DNA of 64,000 bases from Mesostigma viride (Eukaryota > Streptophyta > Mesostigmatophyceae > Mesostigmatales > Mesostigmataceae), in assembly GCA_009746045.1 (NCBI GenBank), contig RPFO01000026.1, forward strand, positions 3,963,399 to 4,027,398. The letters run 5' to 3'. Shown here one piece after another: positions 34,831-46,616 of the stretch (the first letter of the stretch is position 1; each line of letters begins with the position of its first letter). The translations under genes were made by a program, and so were the position numbers. The notes below the pieces were generated by a model. The model saw only the letters and a program-made list of their open reading frames with translations. It did not search any database and had not been told where the DNA came from.

Positions 34831-36829
34831 TAGCCTTGTCTGAAGGTGTGTGCGTGAATGGCACATGTGCATCGTCGGGGGGAGTTTTCTCAAGAGCCAC
34901 ATGTGGTAGTGTAAGGTGGGCATGCTTAGTGCGTACGGGTGGGAGGGACAAGAGGTGCAGAAGTTGACGGCTTTTGACCTTGGGAAATGACACGGCACAC
35001 ATAAGACAACAAAGTGATAATTTTAATGTCTTTACGGGTGTACTGTCAATTTCTCCGAGCCAACGGCCGTTGGACTCTCGAAACTCTCCTGTCTACAAAG
35101 TGTGTGCGTGCGATGGCACTTGTTCCATGTGCCGGGGGGGGGTGAGAAATCTGTCGTTAATTTGTGCCTCGTCGGGGTGGGCATGCATGAATTTGTGCCT
35201 CGTCGGGGTGGACATGCATGAAAGCATTTTCATTGGTACTCGGGGTTCAATATTTTTGTCTTGCTGTTGAAACGTCGACGTGCTCTTCTCCTGCTCTTTT
35301 TTTTTCCTACTCAACGGCCGTTGGTGCTTTTAAACTTGCCCAGCGTTATGACTAGGATGCCCTTCTTTACTGCTAGCCACCGCCCCTTGTGTACAATGCT
35401 AGAATTAGGCCGGGGTAATGGTACACGTCCACCGCGTCCCCAGTGCAAGGTTCGTGAATGCGCTGGTTCGTAAAAAATTCGGCACTTGGAAGGTTCGAAC
35501 ACCTGACCCCACTTTCGTTATTTCAACATGCCCTGAACGAAAAAGCTGCGTAAAGGATACATTAACCGTTCCCTGTTATTCTTGATTATATTATTGCGAT
35601 ATCATGGACGTACACACGCGGTTGGTGGTCCGTACTTGCCAACTGCACTTGCAAACTGACTGACTGACTGCCTCCGTTACGCACTTGCGTGTGTTTCCGT
35701 ACTTGCCAACTGAACTTGCAAACTGACTGAATGACTGCCTCCGTTACGACTAACAAGTGAACGACGAGTGAGCTACTAAAGTTTTGTTCAGTTCATTGTG
35801 TCTATATGTACATAGCCGTTTCTTCAAAACCGTTGCGTGGATACCTTGATTCTGGGTTCGCTGATACTTGTTTCCCATTTTAAATCTCCCGTCCATAATT
35901 GGATACATGTAATGTAGGAGGATACCCACTTGCCCGAAATCCGCGTAACGGGTGATTAGTACTGCTGTAAGCGGAACCACAGACAAATCTGTCTAACGGG
36001 CTAACATTATTGTCCTTCATGTACTGGTTTTTGCACGCAGGACGCCATTCGCAACACCGCCTGACGGAGTCGGATGGACCGGACGTGCGTGAGGCTGCTG
36101 TTCACAGTCGTGAAGTTGGCAGACATTAATATCAACACGGTCACGAGAATTCGTCCAGAGAATAATTGATGCTTGTGACGTGCTCGACGGCTGCGATGAC
36201 CGAGATGATGCGTGTAGTGCACAGCGTCCGAGACGTCGCGACACCCGTGGCTGTCCTGTTGATGCGAACGCACGGTGACGAGACGGAGCCCATTATATAG
36301 GTGGATTACAAGTTAGAACGGCCCTCGCGGTTGCACTGTTTAATCGCGAACGTGGATTTTGCGGAGCCGACGGCCGTTGGGGATTGGAAATCTGATGATA
36401 TCGGGGCTGCGCACGACATCGAGGAACTGGGGATCGACGTAGGTCTACAGGCTCACTTGTCCGTCAACATGTATGGCCTCGCTTGACTGTCATCATCTTG
36501 ACATGTACATAACTAGTTCATATACCATGCATTTGACACTGCCTGCACGTGGATTTTCCAGACATACATTGAGGGTAATTATAACTCGAAAGCACTACGT
36601 ACGATTGAGACGTCCGGTCGTAGAGCAGATGCACTGGAGCTTTCTGATCTTCCAATTGATGGGTCTGTAATTATGTGAGATATTCAGATATCGCGATGAC
36701 TCGAGCATCGATGCATGGAATGTAATAATGTATTTCATTCAATTATACATCCAATTTAACTCCGCAATTGAGGGGCACACATGTCCATCAGCCCGAGACA
36801 ACATTTCCCAAGTAATTTTCGATTAGTGA
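34831..36829. other. Unrecognised repetitive DNA
   Basis: No supported gene. A 67-bp direct duplication begins GTACTTGCCAACTG at 35632 and 35699. A 30-bp duplication with TTGTGCCTCGTCGGGGTGG is at about 35159-35220. Open frames of 60-90 codons on both strands near 36000-36490 have no recognised domain. Confidence 0.4.
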
Positions 36830-36848
36830 TTTAGTGTGGGCCTTCCCG

Positions 36849-37300
36849 GCACTGAACGCAAAGGTTTTCACCTTTGCGGAGTGTCTGATCAGAATATACG
36901 CTTGGCTGATTTCGATAGTACCGGCTACGCCCCCTTCTACTAAAAAGAAGGATTCAGCCGTGTTCAGCCCGTCTCACGGTGCGAGACTGAACAAGTCTCG
37001 CGTGCAGACACGTGTGTAGTACTCCTACACACAGATCTCGAGTGATTTATCTAGTACCAAATCCGAAAGGCTTGCATCACTCCCCGGACAGGAGAACTTT
37101 TGCGGATGACTGTAGGTGTAAGTTGGCGATGCCATGGTAACCGGAGACGTCCGTCCTATAGTCAGCAAAATTGGTGCGAGAGGTCCCCAGTTCGATTCCG
37201 GTTGGATTCATTTGCAGATCGCGTTTTTTCCGCGTTTTCCGCGGCCCGGCACTGAACGCAAAGGTTTTCACCTTTGCGGAGTGTCTGATCAGAATATTAT
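36849..37300. repeat. 50-bp direct repeats containing a hairpin, flanking 350 bp
   Basis: CGGCACTGAACGCAAAGG with hairpin CGCAAAGGT-TTTC-ACCTTTGCG occurs at 36849-36898 and 37248-37297. Just before the second copy (37150-37206) is a tRNA-like stretch with a B-box (GTTCGATTCC) and a weak acceptor pairing, possibly a SINE head. Confidence 0.5.
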
Positions 37301-37710
37301 TACATCAAGACTCGGGTCTGCTGCGGCACCATGCTTGGTATTTCCATGGTGTTTCGACTTCTTAACACATGTTTATTTATTCCGAACGCCCGGACTCTCG
37401 GCTAAACCGAGATTTGTGCATACTTTTACTGGGTAGCTCCGCCGGGCATGATGGTGCCTGCAAATAGCGTAAGGCGTGACCGAGGCTATTGCTACGGTAT
37501 GCTGTATTTTCCTGGAAATGGCCTCTGCCACCGGCTCAATAGTGCTTGCAGGCGTAAGTATATCGTGTTTCTACCTAGTTTCTGCCAGTTTTCCACTTAT
37601 TTCTACCGACCTCTGCCCAGCCTCTCTAAGACCGCCATCCTACTCGACGTTGCTTGCATGTCAGCCATAGCAGGTTGCAGTTGTGCAGTATTTAGGTGCT
37701 GTATACGCCG

Positions 37711-38143
37711 CCCTTGGTCTGGCCGGCCCCCAGCGGCTTGGCCAGCCAGGGCGACACATTCTGACCTGGCCTGGCCCCGAGGGCATTCCCAAAAGGGTAG
37801 GGAAACCTGTCACGAACTACATCCAGATGTTGCTGGACGACCTATAGTGGTCCCAGCCCAGTTTGAGCTATCTACTCTCTCTCCCGTCTTTGGACTGCCA
37901 TGCAGGACAAGACGCGGTGGAAGAAGATTGTCAAGGCGCACACGCCCGACCCTGTGGGCAAGCCCCCTCCCCCCAAGCGGAGGAGGCGTTTTGATGAGTA
38001 GTGTAGTGAGGATTTTCTAGAGTAGATAGCTTAGAGTTAGGATAGTTCGATTACGCGGCTTCCTCCACCCCATCCATCATGGAATATGTGCTACATGATC
38101 TCCCCACGGAGGCATGTTATAATTTAATTTAATTTAATTTAAT
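37711..38143 (+). pseudogene. LINE ORF2 C-terminal remnant with (TTTAA)n tail
   Basis: 5'-truncated copy. In shifting frames it encodes the same C-terminus as the minus-strand copy at 52206-52690: ALGLAGPQRLGQP, HILTWPGP, then KTRWKKIVKAHTPDPVGKP and a basic end. A stop interrupts it. The 3' UTR ends with hairpin CTCCCCACGGAG, then GCATGTTATAATTTAATTTAA. Confidence 0.75.
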
Positions 38144-38679
38144 ACGTCGTCAAGCCGTGCATATATCGTGAGGATTGGATGTTGATGGTTTATAATGCGT
38201 TGATTGTGCAAGAAGATCAGCTAGGTGCCCATAATCATGGTGTATAATCATGTGTTGTTAGCATCTTGCCACCATTTGCTAGCATGCATTCCAGCGTCAT
38301 CTTTGCCTGCATGTAAGCTCATGGATCACTCACTGACCTATCCAAGCCTTGCATTACACGTGCCTCTTTCTGTCAGTATTGCACGCGTTTTATGGAATGA
38401 AAACCCAGCACCTCCGTTCCCACGAGGCATGTGCTCAACACGTTGTGAGAGTGGATGATGCTTAATTTGGCTATGGCTGCCTGATTCAGTCATATTAGGT
38501 CATCCAGTCATGATGTTTGATGCATGTTTGATGCATGCAGTATAACTTATACAACACCTATTTTCAACGTTTTGACCCTCCAAGCTCACTATGGCCCCGT
38601 TTATGGGGCTCGTGTCGTTGCGTCATGTTGTGAAGCCGCTCTCATTTTTCCCACTGCATTGTACTGCGTTGTAATTGTG
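38144..38679. other. Unrecognised DNA between LINE remnants
   Basis: AT-moderate sequence with short frames only and TGATGCATG-type repeats near 38510. No gene seen. Confidence 0.35.
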
Positions 38680-38769
38680 ATTAATTAATTAATTAATTAA
38701 TTAATAGACACGTGACTGCGTCACGTGAGCGTAAGTCCTCAGTGGGAGGGGAACATGGGATGGAATGGA
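38680..38769 (-). repeat. Short retroposon 3' end with hairpin and (TTAA)n tail
   Basis: On the minus strand a hairpin CACGTGAC-GCA-GTCACGTG precedes a TTAA tail. A near-identical about 86-bp piece lies at 49583-49668. It abuts the tail of another remnant in both places. Confidence 0.7.
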
Positions 38770-39510
38770 TTAATTAATAAAACACGTGCTCCCGTTGGGG
38801 AGTCACGGAGCACTGAAGTGCTTTTAATCCCTGTGTGTGCACTATACTATGGAATGGATGGTATAAGCTATCTAGGTCCTAGTTACAGGGGTGTGGGCAC
38901 CGCGGCCCGAATCGCTATGAATGCCATACTTGGTCACACGCGGAGCCCCCACAGGCTTGGGGGTGGTCTCCTTCATCACTACTTGCCATCTATCCTCGCG
39001 CACCATCTGCCTCCATATTACAGACAAACCAGGAGGCTGCCCGGGGGTGAGCCCGTCACGTCTAGTGTAGCACATGTCCATGCCAAGTCTATCACGAAAA
39101 GTCCACGGGTGGCGGCCCTGCCGCGCGCGGCCGGGGGCACGCTGCAGGTGAGGACATATCGCCCAGGCTGGGCGGGCTTGGTGCCAGCTAGTCTATCTGA
39201 TGTATCTACCTGATCTGTGCGGGCCAGGTGCCCGGCTAGGCCCAGGCGCCTGGGCCTAATAATGTGGGAAACATAGGGCAAATCAGCGTACAAATCCTCA
39301 TTACTAAGGTGCAAACCAAAGGGGATGTTAAGGGCCTTGCGCAGCATCTTGGTGACGGCGCCGTCGAGTCGTTGCTCCAGCTCCTGCATCAGTGTCCAGG
39401 TCTCGGCGCCGTAGGTCAGGATCGTCAGAATGACGACCTTGAAGAGGTCACGCTTGACGATCCGGGGTAGGGCGGGGTCGCTCCACCAGCGGCGGTGGTC
39501 ATGGAGGTAA
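38770..39510 (-). pseudogene. LINE ORF2 3' remnant
   Basis: Encodes on the minus strand LTYGAETWTL, then RLDGAVTKMLR, NEDLYADLPYVSHI, GHLARTDQVDTS and QPGRYVLT. This is the thumb/connection region after a non-LTR RT. It lacks the RT core. The 3' end has the hairpin GTG.CTCCC/GGGAG.CAC and a short TTAA tail. Related to the longer copy at 39899-41760. Confidence 0.8.
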
Positions 39511-39657
39511 TTGTGATGCTAATGAAAAATAGCTCCAGTGGCCCGCAATGGGCCTGAGTTTTGTTTCACAGAGCCTGCATATGTTGCCCATAGCTCGTGC
39601 AAGAAGCCAGATTTTTTTCATGAACCATTTGTGAATAAGCACATGACTTGTGACCTA

Positions 39658-39898
39658 TAATTAATTAATTAATTATTTAGGAACATAACTCCGTTGGGAG
39701 TATATATGTAGCACATAGCCCAGAGAAGGGGCATGTGGCCTATCATACATTCTAAGTGACTTCCTGCAAGGGTGGGAATGTAAAGGACCCTTGCTCTAGG
39801 TGCACCAGGGCACTTGCATCCCCATGATCTTCAAGCTATGCCCAGCGAAGGGGGAGCCTGTCCTGGGGGGGAACAAGAAAGCTTAGTGACGTGGCCAT
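39658..39898 (-). repeat. LINE/ORF1-family 3' UTR remnant with (TTAA)n tail
   Basis: Matches 52771-52985: AGCACATAGCCCAGAGAAGG and CTTGCTCTAGGTGCAC. Tail (TTAA)n at 39659-39678, preceded on the minus strand by hairpin CTCCCAACGGAG. Confidence 0.75.
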
Positions 39899-41760
39899 GT
39901 ATTAATTAATTAATTAATTAGACTCGTGCTCCCGTTGGGGCCGGAGTCACGGAGCATTAACCCCGATGGATGGATGGATGGATGGATGGATGGATGGATG
40001 GGTGCAAACATTCCTACCGGTCTAATCTATCTATGTACATTGGCTACATACTACATCTATCTAACAGCATTCTAACTACAACATCTATCTAGGCAGCCGC
40101 TCGCTGCCCTAGGGGGAGCTATCTGGCGTGCCTCCCGCGGGATTGCACACGCGGGCGCTTCCCCACTGGGGGGGGCTCGTTGTCCTCTATGACCTGGGCC
40201 CACTTGGCCTTGTCCATCATCTTCTTCCAAATCACGGAGAGGCCTATACTAGGCCCCCCATGTCCTCTACTAGCTGTTCTTTGAAGGTGCGGGCCTTGCG
40301 GCGTCTAACATCACTGCATGGGCCCAGCCCACGTCAGGAGGTGCCGGCCAGGCTGGGCTGGTCGCAGACCTGCGGGGGGGCCACGTGAGGTGTCTACCTG
40401 GTTGGTGCGAGCTAGGTGCCCTACTAGCTGCAGGCGGCGTTGCTTAATGGTGCTGGTGATATAGGGCATGCCCTGGTACAGGTCCTCATTGCGGACATGA
40501 GCAGCATATCCTACTCTGAAAATGGAACGCAGCATGCTGGTGACCGCGCCGTCCAGCTTGCGGGCCAGGTCGGCGGTGAGGGTCCACGTCTCGGCGCCAT
40601 ACGTGAGAACAGGAAGGACGAGGACCTTGAACAGGTCCTGTTTCTCGATCTTGCCCAGGGGCTTGCGCCACAGGGCCCGGTACTGGCGTAAAGCGTGCCA
40701 GGCGAGGGAGATGCGATGGTCCACATCCACCTCGCAGCTGGGGAGCAGGCTGCCCGGCCCAGCAGCTTAACGCGGTCCCGATACAGGACTCGAGAGCCGT
40801 CTAGGAGATAGAGGGGCGGCGGTTGGTTGGTGAGCCCAACCGCCAGGGCCTCTGTCTTCTTGCTGACCTCAAGCCCCACTGCACGGGCCTCGAGAGCCAG
40901 GCAGTCAAGCCATGTCTGCACGTGCTCAGTGTCCTCGAAGAGGGTGGTGTCGTCTGCGTAAATGATGTCTGCCAGCCGAATCTCCGTGTCCGCACCGCCA
41001 TGCCAGAATTTGTTAGCAACCTGCACTCCTGGTTCCCTGCCCACAATGCGGGCAAATCGCTTGCGCGCCTGAATCATTACGTATTCGACAACAATAATGA
41101 ACAGGTAGGGCGACAGCACGCAGCCCTGCCACACACCCTTCTGTAAAGGGCATGGGGGCGTGGTCCCGTAAGAAGTGCGCACCGAAGTGGTGGACCCTTC
41201 ATACAGGTTGCGGATGACAGCAATCAGGGGGCGGGGGATCCGGAACAACTCGAGGATGTCCCAAAGCGCAGGCCAGAAAACCGAATCGAAGGCTTTGATG
41301 AAGTCCACCAGCACAAGGTGCAAAGGGGACTCACCAGGCTGAAGGCGTTGCAGTTCCTCCACCAGGCGGCGAGTAGCGAAGAGCGCCTGTACTGTGTTGC
41401 GACCTGAACGGAAGCCGTGCTGAGTCTCGCTGAGGTGACCGTCCAGGGCTGTGCGCAGACGGTTCAGGATGAGCCGCATAAGAAGCTTGAGGGGGGCACT
41501 TTGAATGCACACCCCTCTGTAGTTGCCGGGGTTGGCAGGCGACCCCTTGTTCTTGTACAGCATCGTGCGAAAACTGTGTTGCCAGGCCGCTGGAGGTGGT
41601 TGCGACGACAGCAGAACGGGCGGTTGCAGATGTCCCGGAAGAGCAGCATAACTCCTGTGTCCTCGAATTCGGCTGCAAGTTTTACAACTGCGGCCGGAAT
41701 CTCGTCAGAGCCGGTGGCTGCGTCATAACGGCCATGTATGCCTACGTGATGGGCCCACAC
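39899..41760 (-). pseudogene. LINE ORF2 remnant with reverse transcriptase (YADD)
   Basis: 5'-truncated non-LTR retrotransposon. RT blocks on the minus strand: GSDEIPAAVVKLA (about 41715), then after a frameshift YKNKGSPANPGNYRGV, ETQHGFRSGRNTVQAL, VDFIKAFDSVFWPALWDIL, GVWQGCVLSPYLFII and IIYADDTTLF (catalytic Asp pair near 40955). A second frameshift near 40745 leads to YGAETWTLT and GHLARTNQVDTS. The reading ends at a stop near 40119. The 3' UTR holds a TGGA/TCCA microsatellite (39965-40001) and ends in hairpin CCAACGGGAG plus (TTAA)n. At least two frameshifts make it a dead copy. The clade (RTE- or L1-like) is uncertain. Confidence 0.9.
39965..40001. repeat. (ATGG)n tetranucleotide microsatellite
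   Basis: Nine tandem GATG units in the LINE 3' UTR. Confidence 0.95.
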
Positions 41761-41789
41761 CCGCCCTTACAACAGCCGTAGCAATTTTG

Positions 41790-42119
41790 AGTCATGCTTT
41801 GCCCATGCAGGGAGTTACTCCCTGCTGAGAGGCCATGTGTACCCTAGCTATAGCCTAGCCACATACCTTCCACCCCATATGTCATGCAGGCCTAGTTCTA
41901 GGCCCTCTCCTCAAGCCCCCCCTGGGTGCCTGTGCTTGTTTAGGAGGCATGAACCATCATGGAGGTGCAGGTGCACCTAGTGCACCCAGAGCAGGTGATA
42001 GTCGTACATCCTACACCTGCAGGTTGTCGCCCTGATTGTATTACAAACCCATAGATGCCCCTTTCTCAGGGCTATGTGTTACATATGCTCCCCACGGAGC
42101 TATGATTTTAATTAATTAA
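41790..42119 (+). repeat. ORF1-family 3' UTR remnant with (TTAA)n tail, plus strand
   Basis: Contains CATGCAGGGAGTTACTCCCTG, the reverse complement of sequence near 43530 downstream of ORF1 copy 1. Also shares ACCTGCAGGTTGTCG with 49760-49790 (minus). Hairpin CTCCCCACGGAG is followed by CTATGATTTTAATTAATTAA. Confidence 0.75.
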
Positions 42120-43463
42120 CCCTTAGTCGGGAGGACCATTTTTGGCACTTTCAGACCCCTGAAAATGAGAAAAATCATAACTCACAGGCCACAACTCCAA
42201 CTGCCCCCAACCAAGATGCTAGGAGTATCTACACTTCGAGGGCTTTCAGAATATGCAATAATACCACGGGTTTATCGAAGCATTTGGATGATAGCGCCAG
42301 TCAAACTTGGCCAAAAGACGATCTTTTTTTCCCAAGGAAAAGTGAACCCCCACCTAACTTCCCAGGGAGGGTATGGAACCTCAACAACAACATTGGACAA
42401 CTTAGTTGGATAGTCCAATGGTGCTTTCCTTGGGTCAGACCACCCGGATAACCCATTAGACCTATATAAGGTGCTCATATATGTGTGTGGGTTACGCGCG
42501 CGTAAACAGCCATCTAAGACATGCAATACAAGAATGCATTATAGCAAGCTATAAAAGATTGCCAAAGGTGCTGGAATACAAACATGTTGCCTACCTGCAT
42601 TAACGAAATGATATGCTCCAAAGAAATGCCATAAACTGGTCACTTTCAGGGCTAATACCCCTCTTTACAGCAGGCATGGAGGCTTGCTGAAAGGTGCACT
42701 AAAAAGCTCGTCAAGTATAATGCATGGGAGATGTATTCCGCTGCAAAGGACACGCAAACACGTTGCCATACCTGGCTCGTTCACGTCCTGCCCGGATTCC
42801 ACTGGCTGGGACCCTCATATCTCACACATACCATTGCTTTACAGGCATAGGTCGCCATAGCCGCATCATGCATGCATCCTTTATGATTACAAGGTTGATG
42901 CTCCGTTCAAATATTACCTATAAACGCGTCTGCATTCCCAGCAAACGCATCAGCGGACATCCGGTACCAAATCTGGATGCTTGGGCTGGCGCAGACTGCC
43001 CGGCCACGAGGATAAAATGGAAATATGATAAGCGATTACTCATCTGGCACTGACGACCCAGAAGGCGGTATTTTCCTACCTGAATTTTCCCAATCCTACA
43101 AGTTTGGCCATGCCTGACCTACGAAAATCACGCAAAGTCATTCTGAGCAAAATTCTGAACCGTTTCTAGCCTCGACACGCAAAATTTCCATGAGAACGGC
43201 ATGCTGGCAGCCATATCTACTTACGCGCGCGCGCGAGTGAAAATTTCCCGCCAAAGTCACGTGATACCTGCTCAATGCACGTTGTAATTACCAGGCTATG
43301 GCGAATATTACCCCCAAACCTATGCATCACCCTCGTCCCTAAGTGTCCCCGGACCCACCGGACAACTGTCCTCCGTCACAAGTGGCGCGGCGCTCACGGC
43401 GCGGCGCGAAATTTGACCGTTTGTCAAACCACCCGACAGGTCGGGTGGTTTCCCGACTAAGGG
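42116..43463. mobile_element. Probable TTAA-type DNA element, right boundary irregular
   Basis: Left end TTAACCCTTAGTCGGGA sits in a LINE TTAA tail. Its reverse complement TCCCGACTAAGGG is at 43451-43463. A sub-terminal palindrome AAACCACCCGAC-AG-GTCGGGTGGTTT (43426-43451) resembles those in the other TTAA elements. The right TIR is followed by GGGG, not TTAA, and the flank resembles a LINE 3' UTR, so the right edge may be altered. No coding region recognised. Confidence 0.5.
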
Positions 43464-43741
43464 GGGGAAAGATCAGGACTAATGGGGGGGAAGATCAGCA
43501 TAGCTATGCAAAAAAGCTAGGGCATGGCGTCTCAGCAGAGAGTTACTCCCTGCATGGGCACAACATAACTAAATAAAGCTAGCTAGGCATAGTCTGGAGG
43601 GTGGCTCATCATAGGCACACATGTACATGATTAAATAAAGCGCGTGGCTTAGCTGGGGTATAGTGCCTCTAGGAGGCGTACATGTACATGGCCACGGACC
43701 ACGGTCTATCTAGTCTACACTACTACTGCTGTATTCCCCGG
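43464..43741 (-). other. 3' UTR of ORF1 copy 1
   Basis: Downstream of the ORF1 stop on the minus strand. Aligns with 52970-53210. No gene on its own. Confidence 0.6.
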
Positions 43742-43997
43742 CTAAGCTGGGGCGCCGTCTGGAGTCGTTGGGGTCGCGGGGGTCGCCTGCCAGGGCTTGT
43801 GGCCGACGTAGATGGCCGCCCCCTTCCAGTACACCGGCTGCCCCGCCTTGGTCTGCCGGAGCTGGAGGTAGGTTGGCCATAGCTCCCGTCGCCGTTGTTG
43901 CTGCGCCACCAGGGTCACTGAGTCGTCATCAAGGGTGAAGAGAGTCTTCTCGAGCCGCTTGCGGCGTCTGAGAAAAGAAATCTTGTCCGCCGGGGTC
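43742..43997 (-). pseudogene. LINE ORF1-like protein copy 1, C-terminal part
   Basis: Encodes PADKISFLRRRKRLEKT, FTLDDD, QQQRRRELWPTYLQLRQ and a Trp/Pro-rich end with a stop at 43742. This is the end of the protein whose upstream part lies at 46916-48162. A 2.9-kb TTAA element separates them, and with a single TTAA at the junction the reading frame runs straight through. ORF1 proteins of LINEs bind nucleic acid. Confidence 0.8.
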
Positions 43998-44069
43998 TTA
44001 ACCCTTAATTTGTACTGAGTCCGTTTTCGTGGCGCCAGTTGAACTCGCGCCACTCGAACGGACTGAGTT

Positions 44070-46140
44070 TGTGGCAGAACCAGGCGCCGCGCCAAAAATA
44101 ATTCAACGGTCAAACCTGGGGGGATCGAAAGATCTAGATGTAAGCTTTGCCTGGCACTATTCAGACCGTACTTTGGACAACTGGCCAGGGAGATATACTC
44201 AATCAAAGCTGGGGGGGTACCATGGTCAAACGGGACCGACGTGAATGAAAATAATTGACGTCCGCGGCTATGGCGGTGCAGGCAAATGACTGGTACGAGA
44301 GCATGGCTTGGAATTTTGAACTCAAATCAGGGGGGGTGTCCAAAAACAAGAAAATTTACACGACGCTGGATTCGAGTAGATCTCGCGAAAACAAGCATGT
44401 TTGCCACTGGTCACAACCCCAGGGGGTCTCTAGGTTAGAAGTTACAGAGCCTCAAAAACCGTTAACTTAAATGGTAGGTAGGTAGGGTGCCGGGCCGATA
44501 TGGGTTTTTTACAACAAAACACTTGGATTTCTGCTGCTCCCTGTATGGTCGGAATTTTGAAACGGTTTGACGGACAAACTGATAGCACTTGGCGAGCTGA
44601 ACCCAAATCTGCAGTCAAAATTTTGGCAGGTACCATAGAGGGGGGGGGTTTGCCCGCAAGATGGTGCTGCCCCTAGGCACGGAAGTATGCTGCCGTCTGC
44701 CACCACTACAAGGCTTCAGCTATCCAGCGCCGTGCCGTGCCAGTATCGCGTCGCGCCGGCCAATGACCCATTTTAGAAAACCGGAATTTTCCCATACACC
44801 AATATGCTCAAACGGTAGAGCTCGCGGAGCTGATCATTTTGCTCCCTAGGTCGACCCCTATAACCCTTGGGACCTCAGGGTTTTGCTAGGTATAGCGCCT
44901 AAGTGCTAGGTAGGTAGGGTCCAAGGGCCAAGTTTTGGAAAATTTCAGCGTATGTGTCTGATATTTTTGTTTCGGACACCCCCCCTGCTCAAATCTTGTA
45001 GTAATTATCCTTGAGTGTTATAAAGGTTATATCTCTGGCCGTGAAGCGTCTGGATGTGCGCAAGTATGTCTCTAGGTTCTAATCGGTGCGGCAGATCCTG
45101 TCAGCGGTCAGGCGGTGACAGTGCGTATGCTACCTGTTGTTCGGCAGCAAACGTCCATATATTTGCGCGTGGATAGACTTGCTACGTTATTCTTGACATG
45201 TTTTATTAGCGATGACGGCCAGGAAAGGTTCGAGGCTGATGTCCGTGAGGTGGGAGTGATGGCTCCCGCACAGCAGGTAATCTGCGGTTTCGACCTGGTA
45301 CGTATTAACGTGTTAGCGTTTATACATTACAGTACCAAGTCGTCAGTATCGTTTATAAACTAGTTGTAGACATGTAATCGATGGTTTTTGCTTGTGGTTT
45401 TGTTGCTTTAGTGCTTGTACGCGTTCGCTTGTGATGGTTGGGGAATACCACTATGTCACGCAGATTTTGGACCAGATTTGATTGCTATTAGCTGAGGCTT
45501 CAACGAAACCAGTGAAGTAGCGTTTGGTATTGTCTCTAAACATGGTGGGCTTGATAACGGGATGCTTTTCCCTGCACAGACATAGCGAGACAAGTGGTTT
45601 TCTGGCCAGCTCTAGGCATTGCTTCTTGGTTTGCTGGCCCAAGTTATCCTTCTGCTTGTGCGTCCATAATGCATGCAAGAAACATGAATGGCCAGGGCCT
45701 GCTTGCATGGAAGCATAACCAGGTTAGTTCTTTTGTTTTTTCTATCATTGCCAATCATTGGAATTGCTTTACAGTGTGTTGGATGCATTGATAATGTAGC
45801 TCCTTGTGAACCCGTTATACGCTTGGTTTGGGGCCTTGGCACAAGCTTTATACTTGTTGTATAGCATGATGTTGTGACTTTAAAGCTGGAAATGTGTTTG
45901 GGAATCCATGTGTGGCCATCTATGATGTTTTGTGCCACGTTGGAATTGAATGCCTATACGGTAGTGCTAGCAAGACACCCCAAAATAACTGCACCCGTTA
46001 TAACGGTCTGAGCTATTTTGGGCTGTATGCTAGCTAGCCTGTGCAGTTCTATGGCATGTCATGTTGTGAATGCATCTATGGCATGCCTGTGATTATCTTA
46101 AACTCCCCTCAAAGGGCCAGGGTCGGCAGATTTTGAGAAA
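44070..46140. other. Interior of TTAA element A; no gene recognised
   Basis: Short frames only. A plus frame at 45115-45363 (83 codons, with FEADVREVGVMAPAQQ) ends near TGCGGTTTCGACCTGG, a string also found (inverted) in element C near 60468. Possible exon relic, function unknown. Confidence 0.35.
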
Positions 46141-46259
46141 TGGTCCATATTGCATTATATATCTCTTGAACCCCATATGCACCGTACCCCCTTGGGGGGG
46201 GTGCTATTTATAGCAGCTGTGGGGCATAGATATGTGATCATCTGCTTATTGACGTTTCG

Positions 46260-46616
46260 GTGGCGCGGCCCTTGGCTCTTAGCCACGTGGCTGGGGCCTC
46301 CCTCACGGCAGGTTACACGGCGGACCGGGCGGAGCGGGCCAAGCTCCTGGCCTACGGCGACGTCGGGCACCATCGTGTGGTGCCCTTTGTCCTGGAGGAG
46401 TTTGGGGCCATGGGGCCCCTGACCTCCGCCTTCTTCAAGGAGTGTTGCCGGCTCCGGGAGGATCGGCTGGACCTGGAGGGCCAGCGGGCCCCATGGTCGG
46501 CGCGGACCTGGACGTCATATTGGCGTCATCGCTTGTCGGTGGCGCTGACTCGGGCCATGGCTGACATCATGCTCCGCCGTACGCGGGCTGATTTTGCGGT
46601 GCAGCAGGGCTATTAG
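46260..46616 (+). pseudogene. C-terminal fragment of a retroelement polymerase-like ORF
   Basis: Encodes AERAKLLAYGDVGHHRVVPF, then VLEEFGAMGP, W.ARTWTSYWRHRLSVALTRA and a stop at 46616. From memory, a pattern of (V)PF(V)xExFGxxGP followed by a Trp/Arg-rich block and SVAL closes many non-LTR or DIRS-like RT polyproteins. No RT core upstream. Lies inside TTAA element A, either as cargo or a nested insertion. Confidence 0.5.

Noticed and set aside
35470..35515. tRNA-like TTCGAA motif on the minus strand
   Set aside because: Only a T-loop-like string. No matching acceptor or D arm was found.
37150..37206. Functional tRNA gene
   Set aside because: B-box and partial acceptor pairing exist, but the T stem mispairs and there is no anticodon arm. 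At most a SINE head.
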